Of a DNA stretch of 64,000 nucleotides, positions 56,816-64,000 are shown piece by piece. The notes under the pieces are model-generated. The model searched no databases. It worked only from the letters and a program-made list of their open reading frames with translations, and was not told the origin of the DNA. Numbering within the stretch: the first letter of the stretch is position 1; every line of letters starts with the position of its first letter. This DNA is from Bacillus ndiopicus. GTDB lineage: Bacteria; Bacillota; Bacilli; Bacillales_A; Planococcaceae. Both the position numbers and the translations under genes were made by a program. The stretch covers positions 806,001 to 870,000 of the forward strand of contig NZ_HG964403.1 in NCBI RefSeq assembly GCF_000612805.1, given 5' to 3'.

Positions 56816-57358
56816 ATGGGGCAAATACATGCTACAACGATTTTTGCTATTCATCACAATGGCGGTTGTGCGATGGCTGGAGACGGTCAAGTGACACTAG
56901 GGAATGCTGTTGTGATGAAACATACAGCAAGAAAGGTCAGACGTCTGTTTAATGGTAAAGTACTAGCTGGCTTTGCTGGTTCAGTGGCAGACGCCTTTAC
57001 TTTGTTTGAGATGTTTGAAGGGAAGTTAAACGAATATAACGGCAATTTACAACGTGCTGCTGTAGAAGTAGCAAAACAATGGCGTGGTGATAAAATGCTT
57101 CGTCAATTAGAGGCAATGCTACTTGTGATGGATAAATCAACTTTACTTCTTGTTTCTGGAACAGGTGAAGTAATCGAGCCAGATGATGGCATTTTAGCAA
57201 TTGGCTCAGGTGGAAACTATGCATTATCTGCAGGGCGTGCTTTAAAGATGCACGCGGGTGAACATTTAACGGCACAGCAAATAGCAGAGGCGGCTTTAAC
57301 GACAGCAGCCGATATTTGCGTATTTACAAACCATAATATTATCGTGGAGGCGCTATAA
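56816..57358 (+). CDS. hslV: ATP-dependent protease subunit HslV (ClpQ)
   Basis: Proteolytic subunit of the HslUV protease. The 180 residues have [12 protein letters not shown] near the N-terminus, [27 protein letters not shown] and [16 protein letters not shown]. subtilis CodW starts MSSFHATT and is reported to use an N-terminal Ser; this protein starts MGQIHATT with no Ser, leaving the canonical Thr pair at 7-8 as the candidate nucleophile. TAAGGAGG precedes the ATG. Its stop overlaps the hslU start by one base. Confidence 0.96.
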   Translation: MGQIHATTIFAIHHNGGCAMAGDGQVTLGNAVVMKHTARKVRRLFNGKVLAGFAGSVADAFTLFEMFEGKLNEYNGNLQRAAVEVAKQWRGDKMLRQLEAMLLVMDKSTLLLVSGTGEVIEPDDGILAIGSGGNYALSAGRALKMHAGEHLTAQQIAEAALTTAADICVFTNHNIIVEAL

Positions 57359-58743
57359 TGACGACTAATTTAACGCCAAGACAAATTACAGAGCATTTAA
57401 ATCGTCACATTGTTGGGCAAAATGAAGCAAAGCGGGCAGTTGCCATTGCGTTGCGTAACCGTTATCGTCGCTCTTTATTGAACGATGAAATGAAAAATGA
57501 AATTATTCCAAAAAATATTTTAATGATTGGTCCAACTGGTGTTGGTAAAACTGAAATAGCAAGACGCATTGCTAAATTAACGAAAGCGCCATTTATTAAA
57601 GTAGAGGCAACAAAGTTTACGGAAGTAGGCTATGTTGGTCGCGATGTTGAATCGATGGTACGCGATTTAGTTGAAGCTTCATTGCGTCTTGTAAAAGAGG
57701 AAATGCTTGCTACAGTACAAGATGAGGCTGAAAAATTAGCAAATCAAGCAATTGTTAAGCTGCTTGCACCATCAAAAGTAAAAGCAAAAATGCAGCAAAA
57801 CCCGTGGGAAATGATTTTTGGGCAAAAGCAAGAACAGGCTGAGCAGGAAAATCCAACAGAAGAAGCAGAGATACGCTCTCGTCGCAGCCAAATCGCCACT
57901 GATTTAGCAGAGGGTAAACTTGAAAGCCAGTGGGTAACAATCGAAGTGACTGAACAAGCGGCGCCGTTAATCGATATGCCTGGTATGGAAATGCAAATGA
58001 GTGGCATGCAAGATATGCTAGCAAATTTAATGCCTAAGAAAACAAAGAAACGAAAAGTGCAAGTAAAGGATGCACGTCGCATTTTAGCGTTAGAAGAGGC
58101 AAATAAATTGATTGATACGGATGAATTGACATCAGAAGCAATACACCGTGCTGAGCAGACAGGAATTATTTTCATCGATGAAATTGATAAAATTGCGAGT
58201 AAGGATAGTAGTTCTTCCGCGAATGTTTCACGTGAAGGGGTGCAGCGTGATATTTTACCAATCGTCGAAGGTTCCACTGTGACAACAAAATACGGTCCTG
58301 TAAAAACGGATTATATATTATTCATAGCAGCCGGTGCCTTCCATATGTCAAAGCCGAGCGATTTAATTCCGGAATTGCAAGGTCGTTTCCCGATTAGAGT
58401 GGAGCTAGAAAAGCTGACGAAGGCTGATTTTGTACGTATTTTGCAAGAGCCTGATCAATCGCTTATTTTGCAATATAAAGCACTTTTGGAAACAGAAAAT
58501 GTAACGATTGAGTTTTCAGAAGACGCAATTGACCATATAGCTGAAATTGCAACTGAAGTCAATCAAGAAACAGATAATATTGGAGCGAGACGTCTGCATA
58601 CGATTTTAGAGCGCTTGTTAGAGGAATTATCCTTTGAGGCTTCTGAAATCGCACCAGCACACATTGAAATTACACCTGCATACGTTGAGCAAAAATTAGG
58701 AAACATCGTGAAAAATAAAGATTTATCACAATTTATTTTGTAG
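57358..58743 (+). CDS. hslU: HslU ATPase subunit (ClpY)
   Basis: AAA+ unfoldase that feeds HslV. The 461 residues have [17 protein letters not shown], Walker A GPTGVGKT (58-65), [14 protein letters not shown], an I-domain (about 140-235), Walker [12 protein letters not shown], and a C-terminal HslV-activating tail ending LSQFIL. Coupled to hslV and followed by codY. Confidence 0.98.
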   Translation: MTTNLTPRQITEHLNRHIVGQNEAKRAVAIALRNRYRRSLLNDEMKNEIIPKNILMIGPTGVGKTEIARRIAKLTKAPFIKVEATKFTEVGYVGRDVESMVRDLVEASLRLVKEEMLATVQDEAEKLANQAIVKLLAPSKVKAKMQQNPWEMIFGQKQEQAEQENPTEEAEIRSRRSQIATDLAEGKLESQWVTIEVTEQAAPLIDMPGMEMQMSGMQDMLANLMPKKTKKRKVQVKDARRILALEEANKLIDTDELTSEAIHRAEQTGIIFIDEIDKIASKDSSSSANVSREGVQRDILPIVEGSTVTTKYGPVKTDYILFIAAGAFHMSKPSDLIPELQGRFPIRVELEKLTKADFVRILQEPDQSLILQYKALLETENVTIEFSEDAIDHIAEIATEVNQETDNIGARRLHTILERLLEELSFEASEIAPAHIEITPAYVEQKLGNIVKNKDLSQFIL

Positions 58744-58871
58744 ATAGCAAAATATTTTTCACAAATGTGTAGACCTTTACAATATTTAAAATAATAGATA
58801 ATTGCTATAAAATATAAAAACCTTTAGAATATTACGTAAATATAGAAATAGCCTTAGGAGGACTATATAAA

Positions 58872-59651
58872 ATGAACTTATTATCAAAAACAAGAAAAAT
58901 TAATGCAATGCTTCAAGCTTCTGCGGGTAAGCCGGTAAATTTTAAAGAAATGGCGGATACACTAGGCGATATTATCGACTCTAACGTCTTCATCGTTAGC
59001 CGTAAAGGGAAACTTTTAGGTTTATCAATCCATCAACAAATCGAAAATGATCGCATTAAGAAAATGTTTGCAGAACGTCAATTCCCTGAGGAATATACAC
59101 AAAACTTATTTAACATTACAGAAACATCTCCAAACTTAGATGTTAACAATGAACATACTGCATTCCCAGTTGAGAATAAAGATTTATTTGCATCTGGGTT
59201 AACGACAATTGTGCCGATCATTGGCGGTGGTGAGCGTTTAGGTACATTAATCCTTGCTCGTATTAACGACGAATTTAGCGATGATGATTTAATTTTAGCT
59301 GAGTATGGTGCAACTGTAGTTGGTATGGAAATTTTACGTGAAAAAGCAGAGGTAATTGAAGAAGAAGCTCGCTCGAAAGCAGTTGTGCAAATGGCAATTA
59401 ATTCATTATCATACTCTGAACTTGAAGCAATTGAGCATATCTTCGAGGAATTAGATGGCCATGAAGGGTTACTTGTAGCTTCAAAAATTGCTGATCGTGT
59501 AGGTATCACTCGTTCAGTTATTGTAAATGCATTGCGTAAATTAGAGTCTGCAGGAGTAATTGAGTCTCGTTCTCTTGGGATGAAAGGTACGTATATTAAA
59601 GTACTTAATGATAAATTCTTAGTAGCGTTAGCTGAAATAAAAATGAAATAA
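58872..59651 (+). CDS. codY: GTP-sensing global repressor CodY
   Basis: Represses nutrient-limitation genes while GTP and branched-chain amino acids are high. The 259 residues have an N-terminal GAF domain and a C-terminal winged helix with [27 protein letters not shown] (about 203-229). TAGGAGG precedes the ATG. In B. subtilis codY likewise ends the codV-clpQ-clpY-codY operon ahead of flgB. A terminator follows. Confidence 0.98.
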   Translation: MNLLSKTRKINAMLQASAGKPVNFKEMADTLGDIIDSNVFIVSRKGKLLGLSIHQQIENDRIKKMFAERQFPEEYTQNLFNITETSPNLDVNNEHTAFPVENKDLFASGLTTIVPIIGGGERLGTLILARINDEFSDDDLILAEYGATVVGMEILREKAEVIEEEARSKAVVQMAINSLSYSELEAIEHIFEELDGHEGLLVASKIADRVGITRSVIVNALRKLESAGVIESRSLGMKGTYIKVLNDKFLVALAEIKMK

Positions 59652-59654
59652 ATG

Positions 59655-59694
59655 GAAAAAGGTCTTGTTGATTCGTCACAAGGCCTTTTTTTAC
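59655..59694 (+). terminator. Terminator after codY
   Basis: AAAAAGGTCTTGT (59656-59668) pairs with ACAAGGCCTTTTTTT (59678-59692). Confidence 0.9.
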
Positions 59695-59752
59695 ATAGTC
59701 CTAACAGTCTGGTGTAAAAAATGGGTTTTTTGGTTTAGTTTTTTTAGCAAGT

Positions 59753-59782
59753 TTGACAATACATAACGAAGTTTTTGATAAT
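59753..59782 (+). promoter_or_regulatory. Promoter upstream of the flagellar operon
   Basis: TTGACA (59753-59758), 18 bases, GATAAT (59777-59782). Sigma-A-like. It lies about 220 bases before flgB and 77 before the small reading frame. Confidence 0.6.
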
Positions 59783-59858
59783 ATTTATTGAATCTTAATA
59801 ATAAAATATCAATTTCAAAAAAATTCCATTACAACACTTTGACAAGAAGGAGAAAAAA

Positions 59859-59909
59859 ATGGAACAAAATAGTTCTTATAGACTATCTAAAAACGATAAA
59901 AGACAATAG
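59859..59909 (+). CDS. Possible 16-residue leader peptide
   Basis: AAGAAGGAG (59844-59852) is a near-perfect ribosome binding site seven bases ahead of an ATG. The frame reads MEQNSSYRLSKNDKRQ and stops. It lies between the promoter at 59753 and flgB, with no other gene in the 349-base gap. It could be a leader peptide or a chance frame; coding is not proven. Confidence 0.4.
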   Translation: MEQNSSYRLSKNDKRQ

Positions 59910-60000
59910 ACACTATGGATTAACTTAATTACAATTAAACTAATAAAATCTATTATCGAAATGTGACGAATACCCTACATACATAAAAGAGGTGAGTGAC

Positions 60001-60393
60001 TTGAACTTATTCAGTGGAACAATTCGCAATCTAGAAAATGGACTTTCATATGCGACTTTAAAACATAAAACAATTGCCAACAACATAGCGAATGTCGATA
60101 CGCCAAATTATAAGGCGAAAGATGTAAACTTTAAAAGTATGCTAGCAGATGCAAAACAATCGACAATTGCCGCAAATAAAAATGATGTTCGTCATTACGA
60201 TTTTAAATTTAAGCAATTTGAGTCAGGTGTATTTAATTATGCAAACTTACGTGCTCGTCATAATGGAAATGGTGTAAATATGGATGCAGAACAAGCAAAA
60301 CTTGCTGAAAATACAATCTATTACAATGCACTTATTGATCGCGTAAACGGGAAATTGAATACGTTAAACACAGTAATTAAAGGTGGGAAATAA
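60001..60393 (+). CDS. flgB: Flagellar basal-body rod protein FlgB
   Basis: A proximal rod component that opens the fla/che operon. The 130 residues carry the rod-family ANNIANVDTPNYKAKDV motif (about 28-44). TTG 60001 is preferred because AGAGGTGA lies six bases upstream and MNLFSGTIRNLE matches B. subtilis; a GTG at 59992 overlaps that site. Followed by flgC after two bases. Confidence 0.95.
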   Translation: MNLFSGTIRNLENGLSYATLKHKTIANNIANVDTPNYKAKDVNFKSMLADAKQSTIAANKNDVRHYDFKFKQFESGVFNYANLRARHNGNGVNMDAEQAKLAENTIYYNALIDRVNGKLNTLNTVIKGGK

Positions 60394-60395
60394 AA

Positions 60396-60857
60396 ATGAC
60401 AATTTTTCATAGTATGAATACAACTGCCTCGGCCCTGACAGCGCAACGCTTGCGCATGGACGTTATTTCCTCAAATATGGCAAACATCGACACAACGCGT
60501 GCAAAACAAGTGAATGGGGAATGGGAGCCATATCGTCGTAAAACAGTTACTTTAACTGCAAAAGAAGGACAGTTTTCGAATTTTCTTAATGTTGCAATGG
60601 GGAAAACGGAGAAACAAGGTGTAGGAAATGGTGTAAAAGTATCGCGAATTAAAGAAGATAATGAAACACCATTTAAGCTTGTCTATGATCCGACACATAT
60701 TGATGCAGATGAAAATGGTTATGTGAGAATGTCTAATGTAGATCCGCTAAAAGAAATGGTTGACTTAATCTCTGCAACACGCTCTTATGAAGCAAATGTA
60801 ACAGTATTTAATGCTAATAAATCGATGCTGACAAAGGCTTTAGAAATCGGTAAATAA
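60396..60857 (+). CDS. flgC: Flagellar basal-body rod protein FlgC
   Basis: A rod component of 153 residues, with the N-terminal SSNMANIDTTRAKQVNGEW motif (about 29-47) and the C-terminal MVDLISATRSYEANVTVFNANKSM helix shared by rod and hook proteins. It lies between flgB and fliE. Confidence 0.97.
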   Translation: MTIFHSMNTTASALTAQRLRMDVISSNMANIDTTRAKQVNGEWEPYRRKTVTLTAKEGQFSNFLNVAMGKTEKQGVGNGVKVSRIKEDNETPFKLVYDPTHIDADENGYVRMSNVDPLKEMVDLISATRSYEANVTVFNANKSMLTKALEIGK

Positions 60858-60883
60858 CATATCGGAAGGAAAGGTGACGAAAT

Positions 60884-61189
60884 ATGGCGATTAGCTCTAT
60901 ATCGATGCTTACACCAACACAAGTTGTACAGGAGCCAAATAAACTTACAGCAACACCTTATGAGGCGCAACAAAATTTTGCTGCGACATTAAAAGAAGCC
61001 ATTGCAAAAGTGAACGCACAACAGATTCAATCAGACACAATGACAAATAAATTAATCAATGGTGGCAATGTGGACCTACATGAAGTAATGATTGCTGCAC
61101 AAAAGGCAAGTATTACGTTAAATGCAACGCTAGAAATTCGTAATAAAGCGGTTGAGGCCTACCAAGAAATTATGCGAATGAGTGTATAA
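60884..61189 (+). CDS. fliE: Flagellar hook-basal body protein FliE
   Basis: The 101-residue adapter joining the MS ring to the rod. It has FAATLKEAIAKVNAQQ, VDLHEVMIAAQKASITLNATLEIRNKAVEAYQEIMRM, matching the family over the C-terminal half. GGAAGGAAAGG lies upstream. A 343-base gap holding two repeat families separates it from fliF. Confidence 0.96.
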   Translation: MAISSISMLTPTQVVQEPNKLTATPYEAQQNFAATLKEAIAKVNAQQIQSDTMTNKLINGGNVDLHEVMIAAQKASITLNATLEIRNKAVEAYQEIMRMSV

Positions 61190-61210
61190 TGTACGGTTAC
61201 AGAGAAGCGA

Positions 61211-61500
61211 ATTTACCTTGATTCGGCAATATTTAACTGCGACGAGTACTCGCAGGAAGAAATCTTTCCTGCGACTAGTAGCCGCAGGAGAAAGGTTATT
61301 TTGCACTGAAAACGAAGTGTGAGGTGCAAAAGGTTCCAACTTCTATGGCTACGAGAATAGCGCATTTTTTATTTAATTTAACAGGTATTTAAAGCCTCGT
61401 TGAATCAAGATAAAGCCTCTGCGAATGTCGTAGATTATGAAAGGTAGTTTTATCTTTACTCAAAAGAAATCTGGACAAGGATTGGCAGAGGCGTAATTGA
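61211..61500 (+). repeat. Dispersed structured repeat family 1, copy C
   Basis: CTTGATTC (61218-61225) pairs with GAATCAAG (61402-61409). GCCTCTGC (61415-61422) pairs exactly with GCAGAGGC (61485-61492), where the fliG copy instead has GCCTTTGGCG pairing with CGCCGAGGC. It ends in GGCGTAATTGATTA. It carries a family 2 hairpin inside its first arm and lies in the fliE-fliF gap. Confidence 0.8.
61238..61287 (+). repeat. Hairpin repeat family 2, copy 2
   Basis: CTGCGACGAGTACTCGCAGG (61238-61257) and CCTGCGACTAGTAGCCGCAG (61268-61287) form a long hairpin with a short loop, related to the one at 51002-51054. Confidence 0.75.
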
Positions 61501-61532
61501 TTACAGCATTCACTATTACCGGAGGATCCATA

Positions 61533-63128
61533 ATGAATGAACGACTGACAAAAATAAAAACCGACTCGACCAATTTTTGGTCCAGTCGTACAAAAAAACA
61601 AAAGGGCGCAATGCTTGGTGCACTTGTAGCAATAATTGCGTTTGCAAGTGTACTTACATATTTTTCAACACGAACAGAAATGGTACCAATGTATACGGGT
61701 TTATCACAAGCTGAAGTTGGAAAAATTAAAGATGTTTTAGATAATGAAGGCGTTACATATGAAATCACACCAGGAGGCACTAACATTTTAGTGCCGGCGA
61801 AGCAAGCAGACTCGTTAAAAGTATCATTAGCAAATCAAGGTTTTCCACAATCAGGCGGGATTGATACGTCTTTTTTTGCTGAGAATGCAGGATTTGGGAT
61901 GACAGATAATGAATTTGAGGTTTTAAGCAATGAAGCAAGGCAAACAGCTATTGTGAATTTATTAAAGCAAGTTGAAGGTGTCAACGGTGCTGTTGTAAAT
62001 ATTACTATGCCAAAGTCAGGCGTCTTTTTACAAGATGGTCAAGGAGAAGCTACGGCAGCGGTTATGTTAAACACGGCACCTGGACAACAATTTACAGATG
62101 TTCAAATTCGAACATTATATAGTTTAGTAGCAAAAAGTGTTCCAAATTTACCGTTAGAAAACATTGAAATTTCAAATCAATATATGGAATATTACGATTT
62201 AGATGCTGCAACATCTGGAAACAGTTCTGTAGCTACTCCTGTTGGACAAATGCAATTGAAAAAAACTGTTGAACGTGACTTACAGCGTCAAGTCCAAAAT
62301 ATGCTCGGTGGATTAATGGGACAAGATAAAGTTCTTGTTTCTGTTACAACAGACATCGACTTCAAGCAGGAAAATCGTCAAGAAAATTTAGTAGAGCCTG
62401 TTGATACAGAAAATATATCAGGTATTGCGATTAGTGCCCAACGTATTACAGAAACGTATACAGGTACAGGAGCAAATGCTACAGGCACACCAGAAGCGGG
62501 GCAAGTGACAGATAATTTCACTGACTATGTAGAGGGGGCTGCTGGGAATGGCGATTATGAGCGAATGGAAGAAACAATCAACAATGATGTTAATCGCATT
62601 CGTCGTGAAATCCAAGAAAGCCCTTATAAAATCCGCGATATTGGAATTCAAGTAGCAGTAGAGCCGCCAAACCCGGAGGACCTAGCATCATTATCTGATG
62701 AAGTACGCGCAGATATTGAGCAAATTTTATCGACAATTATCCGCACATCGATAGATAAAGATGCAGCTGGTAACTTGTCTGATGAAGATATTGCTGACAA
62801 AATTGTTGTATCTGTGCAGCCATTCTTAGGGAAAGATGTTGCAGTGGATACTACAACATCCAAAATACCTTGGTGGGTTTGGGTAATTGGTGGTGTGTTA
62901 GTAGTTGCGATTGCACTGCTAGTATTCTTTATTTTACGTTCACGTAAACGTAGAGAAGAAGAGGAATTATCGGCAATTGAAGAGCAGCAAGAAAAAATCA
63001 TTGTTGACGATATTGCAGATGAAAAAGAAACAGAAGCTACAGTACGCCGTAAGCAATTAGAAAAAATGGCGAAAGATAAGCCTGATGATTTTGCTAAATT
63101 GTTGCGTAGCTGGATTGCTGAAGATTAA
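61533..63128 (+). CDS. fliF: Flagellar MS-ring protein FliF
   Basis: Forms the membrane ring on which the motor and export apparatus assemble. The 531 residues have a first membrane span (about 28-46), ring-building motifs (YTGLSQAEVGKIKDVL, the FxxNEFEVLSNEARQT region), a second span near 447-468 and a cytoplasmic FliG-binding tail ending in a DFAKLLRSWIAED motif. ATG 61533 has CGGAGGATC upstream; the longer in-frame start is not used. A 201-base gap with repeat copy D precedes fliG. Confidence 0.96.
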   Translation: MNERLTKIKTDSTNFWSSRTKKQKGAMLGALVAIIAFASVLTYFSTRTEMVPMYTGLSQAEVGKIKDVLDNEGVTYEITPGGTNILVPAKQADSLKVSLANQGFPQSGGIDTSFFAENAGFGMTDNEFEVLSNEARQTAIVNLLKQVEGVNGAVVNITMPKSGVFLQDGQGEATAAVMLNTAPGQQFTDVQIRTLYSLVAKSVPNLPLENIEISNQYMEYYDLDAATSGNSSVATPVGQMQLKKTVERDLQRQVQNMLGGLMGQDKVLVSVTTDIDFKQENRQENLVEPVDTENISGIAISAQRITETYTGTGANATGTPEAGQVTDNFTDYVEGAAGNGDYERMEETINNDVNRIRREIQESPYKIRDIGIQVAVEPPNPEDLASLSDEVRADIEQILSTIIRTSIDKDAAGNLSDEDIADKIVVSVQPFLGKDVAVDTTTSKIPWWVWVIGGVLVVAIALLVFFILRSRKRREEEELSAIEEQQEKIIVDDIADEKETEATVRRKQLEKMAKDKPDDFAKLLRSWIAED

Positions 63129-63314
63129 TTTTGATTCAGTAGATATCTATCTTAATAGATCGTGAGATGAATATATAAGTAGCATGTAATTCAGTGGGTA
63201 TCCAAAAACCCACTGAATCAAAATATAGCCTTTGGCGGATGTCACAGATTTTTGAAAAGGAGCTTTTCGAGCAAGCTCGAAAAATCTGGGCACAATTACG
63301 CCGAGGCGTAATTG
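63128..63314 (+). repeat. Dispersed structured repeat family 1, copy D (best preserved)
   Basis: ATTTTGATTCAGT (63128-63140) and ACTGAATCAAAAT (63212-63224) are a perfect 13-base inverted repeat starting in the fliF stop codon. Inside, ATTCAGTGGGT (63189-63199) pairs with ACCCACTGAAT (63208-63218). GCCTTTGGCG (63228-63237) can pair with CGCCGAGGC (63299-63307). CAGATTTTT (63245-63253) pairs with AAAAATCTG (63280-63288). CAATTACGCC (63293-63302) pairs with GGCGTAATTG (63305-63314). Confidence 0.85.
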
Positions 63315-63329
63315 ACTAGGGGGTCGGCT

Positions 63330-64000
63330 ATGTCTAAGAAAGATAAGGAATTAACAGGAAAGCAAAAAGCTGCCCTATTATTAATTTCACTAGGACCAGA
63401 AGTGTCAGCTTCGGTATATAAACATTTAAGCGAAGAGGAAATTGAGCGCCTGACATTAGAGATTTCAAGTGTTAAAAAAGTGGAATCAAATGTTAAAGAA
63501 GAGATTATTGAAGAATTCCATAATATCGCATTAGCGCAAGATTATATTACGCAAGGTGGTATTGGCTATGCCAAAACGGTACTGGAAAAAGCATTGGGGA
63601 GTGACCAAGCGCAAGCGATTTTAAATCGTTTAACATCGTCATTACAAGTAAGGCCGTTTGATTTTGCACGCAAAGCAGATCCTGCTCAAATATTTAACTT
63701 TATCCAAAATGAACATCCACAAACAATTGCCCTGATTTTATCTTATTTAGAGCCAGGGCAGGCGGGTGTAATTTTATCGTCATTGCCACAAGAAGTTCAG
63801 GCAGATATTGCGAAGCGTATTGCAGTAATGGATTCAACATCGCCAGAAGTAATTAGCGAAATTGAGTCTGTCTTAGAGCGTAAACTATCCTCTACTGTGA
63901 CGCAAGATTACACAGAAACGGGTGGCGTGGATGCTGTTGTTGAAGTGCTTAGTGGGGTAGATCGTCAAACTGAGAAAACAATTTTGGATGCACTCGAAAT
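63330..64000 (+). CDS. fliG: Flagellar motor switch protein FliG, 3' end missing
   Basis: The C-ring rotor protein that contacts the stator and FliF. The first 223 residues are present, cut by the window end. It begins MSKKDKELTGKQKAALLLISLGPEVSASVYKHL, with the middle-domain EHPQTIALILSYL at about 127-140 and ERKLSS. The C-terminal torque domain is beyond the window. GGGGG at 63319-63323 is the ribosome binding site, directly after repeat copy D. Confidence 0.95.
   Translation, partial: MSKKDKELTGKQKAALLLISLGPEVSASVYKHLSEEEIERLTLEISSVKKVESNVKEEIIEEFHNIALAQDYITQGGIGYAKTVLEKALGSDQAQAILNRLTSSLQVRPFDFARKADPAQIFNFIQNEHPQTIALILSYLEPGQAGVILSSLPQEVQADIAKRIAVMDSTSPEVISEIESVLERKLSSTVTQDYTETGGVDAVVEVLSGVDRQTEKTILDALE

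Noticed and set aside
57744-58277. 177-codon minus-strand frame inside hslU
   Set aside because: Overlaps the HslU I-domain and Walker B region; no ribosome binding site.

Overview
The window is a low-GC, gene-dense Firmicutes chromosome segment. It follows the Bacillus subtilis yloA-to-fliG gene order almost gene for gene. A short SpoVM-type peptide gene (14682-14771) indicates a spore former. The proteins are close to, but distinct from, B. subtilis, and the intergenic repeats and the stand-alone CoaC point to the Lysinibacillus/Solibacillus/Viridibacillus group (Planococcaceae/Caryophanaceae). The genus is an inference. No rRNA, tRNA, CRISPR array, transposase or prophage was seen.

Layout: 1-14771 holds rqcH (partial, minus strand), then the yicC-gmk-rpoZ-coaC-priA-def-fmt-rsmB-rlmN-prpC-prkC-rsgA-rpe-thiN-spoVM run, which covers nucleotide, coenzyme A and translation functions, replication restart, Ser/Thr signalling and sporulation. 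It ends at a strong terminator facing rpmB. 15530-21242 is an accessory insertion relative to B. subtilis: a divergent IclR regulator, two amidinotransferase/dimethylargininase-family enzymes, an amino-acid permease and a RocB-type M20 hydrolase, with a promoter and operator visible. This looks like a modified-arginine catabolic locus. 21571-25416 returns to the core: yloU, fakA, sdaAB, sdaAA. 25672-27523 is a second small insertion on the minus strand: a Cys-rich metal-binding-like protein with a helical domain, and an APH-fold phosphotransferase. 27781-33458 is recG plus the FapR-controlled fatty-acid cluster (fapR, plsX, fabD, fabG, acpP). 33746-43846 is rnc-smc-ftsY-ylxM-ffh-rpsP-khpA-rimM-trmD-rplS, covering RNA processing, chromosome condensation, SRP targeting and ribosome maturation. 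43970-50766 is signal peptidase I, rbgA, rnhB, a FliK-like/FlhB-C-like pair and sucCD. 51103-59651 is dprA, topA, trmFO, xerC, hslVU and codY. 60001-64000 opens the fla/che operon: flgB, flgC, fliE, fliF and fliG (truncated by the window end).

The most unusual feature is not a protein. A dispersed, strongly structured intergenic repeat appears at least five times (about 15455, 50763, 52055 reversed, 61211 and 63128), with base changes that preserve pairing between copies. A second hairpin family (51002, 61238) sits beside two of the copies, and a third short shared motif occurs at 17345 and 43258. Two copies lie within the flagellar operon on either side of fliF, where B. subtilis has nearly no spacer. 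Relative to B. subtilis, remA (yicC-gmk gap), the CoaB half of CoaBC and ylqD are missing from their usual places.
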